From Acanthaster planci (lineage: Eukaryota > Echinodermata > Asteroidea > Valvatida > Acanthasteridae), in NCBI RefSeq assembly GCF_001949145.1, contig NW_019091527.1:608679-620012 (forward strand): a DNA stretch of 11,334 bases. Reading direction: 5' to 3'. Positions within the stretch are counted from its first letter, which is position 1. Each line of letters opens with the position of its first letter. The notes below the pieces were generated by a model. It was not told the DNA's origin, searched no databases, and saw nothing but the letters and a program-made list of their open reading frames with translations. The position numbers and the translations under genes were made by a program. This document shows, in pieces, positions 1-7,781 of the stretch.

Positions 1-55
1 TTACCACTGTGCCATTAAGGCAGTGTTCAGTCCTTTTTTTCTCTTTCCATTACCA
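1..55 (+). repeat. 49-bp-type repeat unit at 5' end of BEL element (LTR end or leader)
   Basis: The segment around CCATTAAGGCAGTGTTCAGT, followed by a T-rich tract and CTTTCCATTACCA, recurs at 5094-5140 and again in degenerate form at 5143-5221. The first bases (TTACCACTGTG) look like the junction between two such units, so at least one more unit probably lies left of the window. The position directly ahead of gag and the recurrence after the 3' LTR make this either the end of the 5' LTR or the start of the internal leader. The similarity to 5094-5140 ends just after TTACCAC, around 56. Confidence 0.7.
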
Positions 56-56
56 C

Positions 57-1300
57 TCAACCCTCAAGTAGTGTGGATGCAGCATCAACCCCTGAAACGC
101 ACATCACGTCACCAGGTCCTTCAACACCTGTGAGCCCAGGAATCTCGACGCCGATGTCTAGTCCAGCTCCACCCACACCATCTCAGCCCACCATCCCATC
201 AACACCAACTACTACAACCCCTTCAACATCGGCTACAACAACCCCAGCAACATCTTCTACCCCAAAGATGGCACGGATGAAATACCCGACTTTCAGCGAA
301 GATCTAAAGGACTATAAGTGATTTAGGAAACTGTTCACCCACTGTGCAGGTGGTTTGACCGAGATTGAGTGCTTCTACCAGCTCACAGAAGCAATGGTGA
401 ATAGCAGGGAACGTAATATGATCAAAGGATGCATCAATGTTCAACGTGCTTGGCAGGTGTTGGATGAATATTATGGAGATGAAGACAAGATTGTCGATAG
501 CCTGCTGAAAGAGCTCGGTGACTTGAAGTCATATGAAATCAAAGGAAAGGTCAACCTTGAGACGGTTCGTCCAGTCACTCCAGACATTTGAGACACAGAC
601 GACAATTGGTCTTTCTGGAGAGCTGAACAGTCGGTTTATGCTGAGTAACATAAGACAGAAACTTCCTGAAGAACACAGCATCACCTTTTACAAGAGTGTA
701 AGGGATGATAGCACATCTGATACACTCACTGGTCTTGTCAAGTGGCTGTACAGCCAACTGTTATTTCATAAGGCCAAACCTGCACATCCAGAATTCTCAG
801 CACCGAACAGAACAGACAAGATGACCAGACCCGCCAACGCAGTCTCTGTCAACTTGGAGCGGAAGCAAGGCAAAGGTCCTTGTCCAGATACCCCCAAGTG
901 TGCCTTGCACAAAGACTCGAACACCCACTATCTGAAGATAGTAACAAGTTTCAGGGTCTACAATTGAAAGAAAAGTATGACGTCGTGAAGGAAAATTATG
1001 TCTGCACCTGATGTGGACACATCAACAACTGTGTAGTGGGCAAGCCTCCTCATGACCACCGACAGTGCCAGTTCATTCAGACATGTAGGAGTGATGAACA
1101 TTTTGCCTCCATCTGCCCCAAAGTCTATGGAAATAATGACCAGGGCACTATGAGCAATCCCATAAACCGGGCTGGCAATGAGAGATCAGCCCAGTCCAAC
1201 AGCATGACGAAGTTCTCACTGGCAATCCCAGTTGGAAAGCTACAAGCTACCCTGCCCACAGTTATGGGTAACCTCCAATGTGGCAATAAATGACAGCTTG
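57..1300 (+). pseudogene. BEL/Pao gag with zinc-knuckle region, broken
   Basis: This is the structural capsid part of the retrotransposon polyprotein, which packages the element RNA in cytoplasmic particles. In frame 1 a Ser/Thr/Pro-rich low-complexity leader (about 73-265) is followed by a segment beginning KYPTFSEDLKDYK that resembles the DUF1759-type gag domain of BEL elements. A TGA at 319-321 interrupts it. The same frame continues to 591, and near 550 the homology moves to frame 2 (FVQSLQTFETQ, then RQKLPEEHSITFYKSVRDD) up to a stop at 965. Frame 1 then resumes with Cys/His-rich zinc-knuckle sequence (CGHINNC; CRSDEHFASIC), interrupted by a TGA at 1009-1011. No convincing ATG precedes the conserved part. 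The first in-frame ATG after the leader begins is at 153, and the true start may be mutated. Assignment to gag is firm; domain limits are approximate. Confidence 0.75.
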
Positions 1301-1760
1301 TACGCATCCTCCTAGATGGGGGAAGCCAAGTGACACTCTTGAGGACAGGAATCTTCCTAGGAAGGAGGATGACATCTTCCAAGACCACGACCTCAGCCTG
1401 GCTGGTGGTGATCAGATCCAACGAAAGCTGAAGATCCTAAACTGTGAAATTGGGGATGTGAGCGGTAGCTTTACCTACCCAATAACTGTTACTGAGATCG
1501 AAAGGCCTTGTGGGGATGCACCCATCTTACTTCAAGAACATCTACAGACGTATGAACACTTGACAAATGTTGAGATCGATGCAGCTCCATCTCTGGTCAT
1601 TGACCTGCTGCTACGTGTCGACAACTCACACCTCATGGTATGGGAAGAGTTCATCAGAGGCGGCAGATCAGATGACCCAGTTGCAGTACGATGCCCGCTT
1701 GGTTTATTCAGGGTGATTTGGCAGCCAACACTGCACCACTTGTCAACTACATCAACGTAG
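1245..1760 (+). pseudogene. BEL/Pao aspartic protease and protease-RT linker, broken
   Basis: The retroviral-type aspartic protease cleaves the element polyprotein. The active-site region reads VRILLDGGSQVTLL in frame 1 at about 1300-1341, with Asp-Gly-Gly where families usually have Asp-Ser/Thr-Gly. A TGA at 1291-1293 lies just upstream in the same frame. Near 1385 the homology moves to frame 3, where the stretch ending VIDLLLRVDNSHLMVWEE and then DDPVAVRCPLG (about 1600-1700) matches the linker that precedes the BEL reverse transcriptase. A further shift into frame 2 follows near 1700. The protease cannot be made from this copy without several frame changes. Confidence 0.7.
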
Positions 1761-2793
1761 CAGCATCCGGCTCCTTGAAAGAGTTCCTTGGACTTGAGAC
1801 AGCTGGGCTGGAACCTGGAAGGTGCAAGTGTCTTTCTGATGAAGAGAAAACCGCCACTGAGACCATGCACAAGAGTGTGACACAACTTCCTGATGGCTCC
1901 TATGAAGTCCACCTGCCGTGGAAGCGATCCCCAGATGGACTCCCTGGTAACTACGACTATGCAGTCAAACGGCAGCAGAGCTTTGAAACCCAATTCCGGC
2001 ATTGGCCTGAAGAATGGGAGATCTACTGCCGGCAGATGAGGGACCAAGTGGCTAGAGGTGTCTCAAGACATGTGACACAGGAGGAACTAATTAACAAGAT
2101 AGAGAAGCAGGTCGAAATATTTGGTTCCTCCCTCATTTCGCGGTCCTGAAAGATTCAGAGACAATGCCTGTCACAGTCATGTACGATGGAAAGGCAAAGT
2201 ATCAAGGACACTCCCTGAATGACTGCCTGATCAAGGGGGAGAATGTTAATGCCGGCCTCCTTGAAGTGGCCCTGCAGTTCTGGGAGAATGAAGTCGGAGT
2301 GATTGCGGATATATCAAAAATGTTCCAGGTGATCAAGATTCCTCAAAAAGAGGCATGCTTTCACCAGTTCGTATTCAGAGAGAGCCCCAACCACCCAATG
2401 CAGGTCTATAAGGTCACCAAAGTAACCTTCAGAGACAAGCCCTCACCGACTGCAGCAATAGTCACGATGAGGCATGTAGCTCGTGAGCTCGCCCCTGATG
2501 ATGATCAGCTACAGCGAGTGGTCGTCGAACACTTTCATATGGAAGACCTGAGTGAATTGGTCGTGGACGTCAATGAGGCACTTGATCTGAAGTCAATACT
2601 AATCAAAACTTTGGAGAAAGGAAAGTTTAACATCCGAAAGTGGCAATCAAACCTCAAAGAGGTATGTGATGTCAAGGAGAGCAGTGAGACAGCAAGTGTG
2701 TTGGGAACAACATGGGATCTCTCATCCGACACATTGCGTGTGAAAGCAGTGACACCATTCGCTGATCCAGTCCTACAGAGCGCAAGATCTTAG
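1700..2793 (+). pseudogene. BEL/Pao reverse transcriptase, broken and with altered catalytic box
   Basis: The reverse transcriptase copies element RNA to DNA. Frame 2 carries the N-terminal part (for example SLKEFLGLETAGLEP and LPWKRSPDGLPGNYDYAVKR) from about 1703 to 2118. Frame 1 then continues from about 2119 through the fingers and palm. GHSLNDCLIKGEN is the conserved block before the first catalytic Asp, which is intact in VIADISKMFQ at about 2302-2331. The second catalytic box, usually Tyr-Met-Asp-Asp in BEL elements, reads His-Met-Glu-Asp at 2536-2547, so one of the metal-binding Asp residues is replaced by Glu. The thumb-like region ends in WDLSSDTLRVK, and a frameshift near 2770 moves the homology to frame 3. 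Even apart from the frameshifts, activity is unlikely. Confidence 0.82.
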
Positions 2794-3560
2794 CATACAC
2801 AGCATCATTCTATGATGTCTTTGGGATGCTTGCCAGAGTTGTCATACATCCAAGGATCATGCTGCAAAAGCTCTGGCAGATGAACATAGACTGGGATCCT
2901 CCAATGAATAATAGGCCACAACTATGCAGCATGCTGAAGAGTATCACCAAAGATCTGGAGGAGGCAGTTAGCGTTGAGATCCCACGTTGCCTAATCCCAG
3001 ACAGGTTCAAGGGAAAAAGACCCCTGCCAGGTGTTTCCCTTCATGGAGCAAGTGACGCATCAGAGGACGCCATGGGCATTGGTGTGTGGCTGCGATGGTC
3101 AGAGTCCGAGGAAGCTGAGGGACAACTGTCTTTCGTCGCAGCGAGGTCTAGACTCACATTACTGAGACAGATGAGCATGCCACGGAAAGAGCTCCAGGCA
3201 ATCCTGTTGCTTGCCAGACTAATGGTCACCCTCAAGAAAGCTTTGCGGCTCAACATCGCCTACTCCAGGATTTGGACTGATAGTTTGACAGTCATCAGTT
3301 GGCTCCGTGGGCAGTCATTTCGCTCCTATGTCACTTGCCGGGTAGGAGAAATCACAGCTGACTTTGATCCTTTAACTGATGTCTCTTTCGTGCCAACTGA
3401 CCAGAACTTCACCGATGTAGTGTCCAGGGGTGGTACTGCTGCGGACATTAAGGAGGTCATCAAGGGGCCAAAGTACCTGAAACTTTCTCCTCAATGCTGG
3501 CCCAGAACCCCTGAGAATGTCCCGGTGCAGCCTGGGGACCCAGAACGGAAGAAATTCCAC
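2770..3560 (+). pseudogene. BEL/Pao connection and RNase H region
   Basis: This is the best preserved coding stretch of the element, one open frame (frame 3) from about 2776 to 3803. The connection region (FYDVFGMLARVVIHPRIMLQ) is followed by an RNase H fold that degrades the RNA strand of the hybrid. The expected acidic residues are visible: Asp in SLHGASDASEDAMG (about 3040-3081), Glu in MPRKELQAILLL (about 3177-3212) and Asp in IWTDSLTVISWLRG (about 3270-3311). A final block ends in VPTDQNFTDVVSRGG. The frame closes with a TGA at 3801-3803 in the integrase tail. Gene order and motifs identify the domain; it shares an mRNA with gag and would be released by the protease. Confidence 0.8.
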
Positions 3561-3803
3561 TCGAGAAAAACCAAGACCCTGTCAGTGATGTCAAGTGGTG
3601 GATCCCAGAGCACTGCGATACTGGATGCCTCTAATTTTCCAGCTGGTCGAAACTGCAGATGGTCACGCCTGAGTACTCTCCATCCTAGAGGTGATGGCCT
3701 CGTCAGCGTGGTCAAAGTCAAGTTCGCAGGCAGTACTTGCGCTACCAGGCCCGTGACAAAACTTGTGCATCTGATGAAGCAAGATGAACACACCGACATC
3801 TGA
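3560..3803 (+). pseudogene. Integrase remnant: C-terminal tail only
   Basis: Intact BEL/Pao polyproteins carry, after RNase H, a zinc-binding H2C2 domain, a DDE integrase core and a C-terminal DUF5641-type domain, together several hundred residues. Here only about 80 codons separate the end of the RNase H homology from the stop. The final part, with RGDGLVSVVKVKFAGS and then RPVTKLVHLMKQ (about 3688-3783), resembles the end of the DUF5641-type domain. The zinc finger and DDE core are not found in any plus frame here. An internal deletion with a junction around 3590-3640 is the simplest explanation. Exact deletion size cannot be told without an intact relative. Confidence 0.65.
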
Positions 3804-3992
3804 CACCTCATGGATTGTTAACTGATCAAACTTTGGAATATTGTTTCCGTTTGGACCAGTAATGAAAGGGATGGACAGTTATCTTGTAACGGTTCAGACT
3901 CTTCGGTACACATATAGTCTTGTTCATATCGTATTTGCATGTTACTGTTTGGTTTGCTTGTGACATCCGGTCACTTTTCTAGGGGCCTGGAA
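3804..3992 (+). other. BEL/Pao 3' untranslated region with possible polypurine tract
   Basis: A non-coding stretch of 189 bp separates the polyprotein stop from the likely 3' LTR start. It ends with AGGGGCCTGGAA (3981-3992), a G/A-rich segment directly before TGTCATGAG. This position and composition fit the polypurine tract that primes plus-strand DNA synthesis. The tract is interrupted by CCT, so the assignment rests mainly on position. Confidence 0.45.
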
Positions 3993-5093
3993 TGTCATGA
4001 GTTAGACGTCCGGCACTTCTTGTTAGCCCCTTGCGGCTGGATTGGAGACTAGCTCCACACATGAGTTTGTTCATGTATCTAGTTCACGATTTCACAGCAG
4101 TTTGCTACCGAGTTTCGTCTCTTAATGTGTCGCTCTTTGTGACTTCCAGAACCATTTATTTCTCTTAAATGTTACAACCAGTTTGAGAAGGTATGTTATT
4201 TCACCCTTTATTATTCCTTGCCCTTAGGTATTTGTTATTTTGGCCTTAGGGGGAGGTTTTCGTGACTTTCTTCTGCCCCTTTACGCTGAGCTTCGCCACT
4301 GTTTGTACACACTATCTTGGAACATTTTGAAGATTTGAGTGCCCCCTTTAGAGTTTTCTGAAGTAATTTCTATGTTACTGGCCTTTGATTAGAAGTTGTA
4401 GATTCATGCAGTTTGTTATCATCCCGTAAGGGAGAGTGATAATGGTTACATGTAGTTGGTTCCTTGCAGGAACTATTTTTGTTTAGTTTGGCACGGAGGG
4501 TTAAGTTGAGACAGACCATATTTTTGCGGGTGATTTGCCTTAGCGTAGTCTCTTTGCAGGCGTTTCCCCGAAAAGTGTGCTTTGGCGGTTGCGCACCATT
4601 TTTAGACTGGAAGACGTAGTTTCTCCAAGTTTTGAGAATCGTAGTTAATGTTTACTCTCTCTAGTTGATTCCTTTTTATTCAGGCTTTATGCATCTTTCT
4701 TTGGTTTAAATTAATAGATTTAATACTTAGGAGTGGCTGAAAACCGATACTTGTATTTTTGCTTACACATGTATTTTGTTTAATATTTTTTAAAGCTTTG
4801 TCTCAACTTACATTTACTGGTGAAGTGACACAGATAAGTGCAGATCCTGAGGTGGTTTATAATTGACAGCTTGAAACTCTTACTTCACTTGTGCATTGTA
4901 TTAATGAGTGCATATTTCTCATTGTTTATGAACAGGTTAACCAACACAGTTGTTGAATACTGCTACATACTGTATTACTTCACAACGTTCAGCAAAGAGA
5001 TAAAGGAAGCAACAAAGGTCACTCCAACGCTAGTCCTTCGCCTCTTTATTACAACAACGTGTTAAAACCTGGAAGCATATTGAGTCCACGACA
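3993..5093 (+). repeat. Probable 3' LTR of the BEL/Pao element
   Basis: A block of about 1.1 kb with no coding potential begins TGTC directly after a purine-rich tract and ends GACA, giving the usual TG...CA ends and a 4-bp inverted terminal match. The right end is followed at once by 49-bp-type repeats that also occur before gag, as expected if those repeats either end the LTR or start the internal region. No AATAAA was seen in this block by eye. A short open frame at 4838-5065 has no recognisable content. Comparison with the 5' LTR is impossible because that LTR lies outside the window. Confidence 0.55.
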
Positions 5094-5221
5094 GTGCCAT
5101 TAAGGCAGTGTTCAGTTCTTTTTTTGTCTTTCCATTACCACTGTGCTATTAAGGCAGCGTTATATCAGTTCTTTTTTTCCTCTTTCTANGTTCTTTTTTC
5201 CCTTTAATCTTTCCATTACCA
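5089..5221 (+). repeat. Tandem repeat, 49-bp period, with T-rich tracts
   Basis: Unit one (from 5094) and unit two (from 5143) start with GTGCCATTAAGGCAG or GTGCTATTAAGGCAG, 49 bp apart, and run through a poly-T tract into CTTTCCATTACCA. Unit two is expanded with extra T-rich sequence and ends at 5221. Each unit contains a small inverted repeat (CACT..GCC / GGCAGTG). An undetermined base lies at 5189 within the expanded unit, which suggests assembly trouble in the repeat. Confidence 0.75.
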
Positions 5222-5840
5222 TTGTGTGATGTAGTAGGCTTCATGGGATGGTAATAGCGCCCTCTCTGGTGGATCAGCATTTTATAGCAGAGCCTCTGAT
5301 GCTGCAAGCACAATGGAAATTCCTCCAGCCAGGATTACTAGGAGAAACCAATCAATGTCATCAAGTTCTGTCAATTTCATTCCAGTGTTAACCCTGAAGT
5401 TGTTGGGTTATTTTGTCAGTGTTTTAGTCGAGACCATCATGTGACCAGTGAGAACAATGACAAAGGAATGCTTTTGTTGCAGTTCACTTGAATAGCTTAT
5501 GACTTAAAATTCAGACTGGAGGTCTTTAAATATGTTGGTCTTGTGCTGGTCTCGTGTGGTCTTGAGTGGTCTCAACTACAACACTGTATTTGTACCATCT
5601 CACAGCCGAGATCTTGGCCATCTGAAGCCCGTTTTTTCCAACACTCGGTATGCATGTAAAACACTCCTCATTAATACCGATGTGGAGTTTCAAAACAATC
5701 TGACATACAACTTATGGTTGATACAGTCATTTGATGTTGAAGGTTACAAGCGTACCAGCCACTGTGTGCACTCGGCACAGCAGTTGAAAGTGCAGGTACC
5801 TTTTTTTGGTTGAGCTGTCGGGAAAGTGGGTGCTACAACA
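5222..5840. other. Non-coding stretch, no recognised gene
   Basis: No reading frame here has recognisable content; a 93-codon frame at 5532-5813 looks random. The only local structure seen is a run of four TGGTCT words at 5536, 5547, 5557 and 5567 with a 10-11 bp period. The stretch after 5222 could be host DNA flanking the BEL insertion. Confidence 0.5.
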
Positions 5841-5842
5841 GG

Positions 5843-5877
5843 ATGTGTGATTTTCACAAAACTGCTGTCAAAGTGAC
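5843..5877 (+). repeat. Left copy of imperfect direct repeat flanking the SINE
   Basis: This 35-bp segment starting ATGTGTGATTTTCACA matches 6286-6320 at 29 of 35 positions, with the first 16 identical. The shared core contains a small inverted repeat (TGTGA / TCACA). The two copies are 443 bp apart and the SINE lies between them. Confidence 0.7.
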
Positions 5878-5944
5878 TGTAAAAAGCTGCTATATGAAAA
5901 CAAAGGCTTGGCTTGTAAAAACAAGGAAAAGTATGGCTGACCTC

Positions 5945-6225
5945 TTTCATGTGGTCAAGTGATTAGGGTTTGTGGCTTCCAATCATAGGGTTGGAAGTTC
6001 AAATCCAGCAGGTGACAGTATATTGTGGCCCTTGGCAATCCTCTTCACCCCTGCTTGCCTCTCTATACCCAGGAGTATAGATGGGTACCAGCATTAGCTG
6101 GGGAAGCAACCTGTGATGGACTGGCATCCCATCCAGGGGGAAAAGAAATATTCTCAGTCATTTCATGCCAAGGAAACCAGAGATAAACATCGGCCTGATG
6201 AGCCAATTTGGCTCGGACCAGACAT
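5945..6225 (+). mobile_element. tRNA-derived SINE
   Basis: The head resembles a tRNA with both internal RNA polymerase III promoter boxes: a box A-like GTGGTCAAGTGATTAGG at 5951-5967 and a box B-like AGTTCAAATCC at 5996-6006. Between them an anticodon arm can be folded as TGTGG / TCATA around the seven-base loop CTTCCAA, whose anticodon position reads TCC; the T arm is degenerate. The body has the motif GATGGACTGGCATCCCATCC (about 6115-6134), typical of conserved SINE central or LINE-derived domains, then TCGGCCTGATGAGCCA near 6190. T- and A-rich sequence follows from about 6226. The SINE superfamily is not certain (V or Meta type are candidates). This is a retroposed element, not a working tRNA gene. 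Confidence 0.72.
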
Positions 6226-6250
6226 GCTTTTTTTTTGCTTTTTCTTGCAG
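6226..6250 (+). promoter_or_regulatory. Strong splice-acceptor-like site at the end of the SINE
   Basis: A run of nine T, then GCTTTTTCTTGCAG and a G, has the polypyrimidine tract plus CAG|G form of a eukaryotic 3' splice site. It lies at the right end of the SINE. No exon on either side is recognised, so use as an acceptor is only possible, not shown. Confidence 0.3.
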
Positions 6251-6285
6251 GAAAAAGGGGTGCTTGTAACGAGAAAGACACACGC

Positions 6286-6320
6286 ATGTGTGATTTTCAC
6301 AGAATTGGTTTCAAAAAGAC
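6286..6320 (+). repeat. Right copy of imperfect direct repeat flanking the SINE
   Basis: Partner of 5843-5877, 29 of 35 positions alike. Weaker similarity continues to the right in both copies (an A/G-rich stretch, then TGAAAAC), which fits a local duplication better than a simple target-site duplication. Confidence 0.65.
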
Positions 6321-6379
6321 CACAAGAGTTGCTGAAAACTTCTGAAGGCTCAACTCTTGAACTGTGATTATATCAGAAA

Positions 6380-7420
6380 AAATCTTGAGGGGGCAGATTC
6401 TATCTACGCCCTAGTTCTTTTAAGGTCAAATGAACACACACAATTACCTGCACATTGGTGATTGTTGTCAAACCTGAAAGGGAGTTGGTTCAAGTAATAT
6501 CTTATGATCTCTATTGGCTTGAGTGTCTATATTTGATACCTTCAACATTGCCTTGATGTTACTTTGTGCATGTGTCTGTGACATCAATGTATGGCCTCAA
6601 CATCATCTTCAATACTTGAAAACACAACTTACAGTCACTGCAGAAGACAGACTCCTCCTGGGTGGACAGCACATGTTTCTTCCACTCACTACCATCTCTG
6701 CTTCTATCCACTTGCCAACAAGTGCCCTAACAATAAAGAACAATTTAACTGGACTAGAGAAGCAAAAAGGCCTCATTTCTGTCAATTAATATGAATGATT
6801 CCAAAGCCATTTTCATAATTAACCATGTGCTGTTTTGGGCACATAGGCTGAATACACAAAACCAGAGAGCCCGAAACCCGGACCTGGGCCTTGTAACAAA
6901 AGACCATACTCGGCACTAAAGACTGAACTGCTGGGAATTGCCAACATTTTTTTTTAGTTGCCAATATCAGAGGAAATCTGTCATTGTTTTGAAAGATTAT
7001 ACCGCTGTTTGTGGCATTCACAAACCATCGGATTACCACTGGGGACAAAGCACTCCAGCACTCCAGCGATGAGCCACACAGTACTGCTGCACGCTAATGC
7101 CCCTACTGAAAAGATGCCAGAAGTGAACTGTGCCAGTTTCGGGAACAAAAGAAACTTACACAAAATTTTTTTTCTCTTTTTACAAGGCTGCAGGCCTGGC
7201 TGAAATACTTGTACGTCAAAAGATGCCGTCTGTCAGATTAGAGTAACCACCAGACAGTCATTTCTGTGGGTGTAAACGTCCAGTAAATGAGGTTATGAGT
7301 TTTTTTAAGCATTTAGTAAACAGAAAAACTTGAAAATCCCCCGGGTATACGTCATCCAACTTGAAACTAACTGTCTCCTGGCAGCAAGTGGTTAAAACAA
7401 GCACAATATATAACCCTAAC
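6380..7420. other. Non-coding stretch, no recognised gene
   Basis: Several open frames of 60-90 codons occur here on both strands, but none has recognisable motifs and they overlap each other. Minor words seen are an AATAAA near 6732, a T-rich tract ending in ACAAG near 7185 that is splice-acceptor-like, and TATATAA at 7407-7413. None can be tied to a gene. Confidence 0.5.
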
Positions 7421-7422
7421 TG

Positions 7423-7719
7423 TTCAGGGTTGTTTGGCTGGAAACCTTGCCAGACACATCAGTCTGCTTCATTTGTCAAAGTAATTTGCTTGCCCAGTGC
7501 AACAAGACCCTAAAGGTCAACTCTCCCCAAGGCCAAACAGCCTGGGAGTCTGTGGTTGCCATCCACCACAAGATCCACCAGTGGCATTGTTCAATGAGAC
7601 CAGCTCCCATTGTCTCAACATGACCAGTTTGTTTGGCTGCTGTTGATTGCCAAAGAAGATGGCACCGAACTGAACACATCACACTGCGAACAGCTCTCAA
7701 AATTTTAACGAATATTTAG
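7423..7719 (+). pseudogene. Unidentified Cys/His-rich coding-like frame with one stop
   Basis: Frame 1 is open from about 7420 to a TAG at 7717-7719 apart from one TGA at 7621-7623. The translation has spaced metal-ligand-like residues: CFIC (7465-7476), AQCNKTLKVN, HHKIHQWHC (about 7561-7590), then after the stop PVCLAAVDC and RRWHRTEH. This arrangement of CxxC pairs and His residues suggests a zinc-binding domain, but I do not recognise the family. It ends 62 bp before the ATG of the L1-type ORF1 and could be part of that element's 5' region, another element's fragment, or a decayed exon. It could also be chance; the composition is the only support. Confidence 0.3.
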
Positions 7720-7781
7720 ACACAGATCGGGTCTCTTTCACTTAATTGCTGTGCGATTTCGTTAATCACTGTATCCTGATC

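Larger units (their letters stand above)
1..5221 (+). mobile_element. Degenerate BEL/Pao LTR retrotransposon (5' LTR mostly outside the window)
   Basis: The order gag, zinc knuckle, protease, reverse transcriptase, RNase H, integrase tail, then a long non-coding LTR-like block is the order of BEL/Pao elements. It is not that of Ty3, where RNase H also precedes integrase but the sequence motifs differ. Reading the protein homology requires moving between all three plus frames, with changes near 550, 970, 1385, 1700, 2120 and 2770, and passing in-frame stops at 319, 1009 and 1291. The integrase core is missing. The copy is therefore non-autonomous and old. The right boundary is uncertain: either 5093, if the LTR ends in GACA, or 5221, if the following tandem repeats belong to the LTR. 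The left LTR is cut by the window edge, so target-site duplication cannot be checked. The family assignment is from motif recognition, not from a search. Confidence 0.85.

Noticed and set aside
1532-3811. Minus-strand open frames across the BEL element (1532-2047, 3041-3256, 3491-3811 and others)
   Set aside because: They lie opposite well-supported plus-strand gag-pol homology and have no recognisable content.
4838-5065. A 75-codon open frame in the LTR
   Set aside because: Starts from a non-ATG-like context in AT-rich LTR sequence, with no motif; treated as chance.
5235-5275. CTCF-site-like sequence (reverse complement CCACCAGAGAGGGCGC near 5250-5270)
   Set aside because: It is two bases longer than the usual core and there is no supporting context; a single near match is expected by chance.
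5945-6020. A functional tRNA gene
   Set aside because: The T arm and acceptor stem do not pair properly, and the sequence runs on into a SINE body, so it is a tRNA-derived SINE head.
7407-7413. TATATAA as a promoter for the downstream frame or LINE
   Set aside because: AT-rich region where such words are common; no transcript start or spacing evidence supports it.
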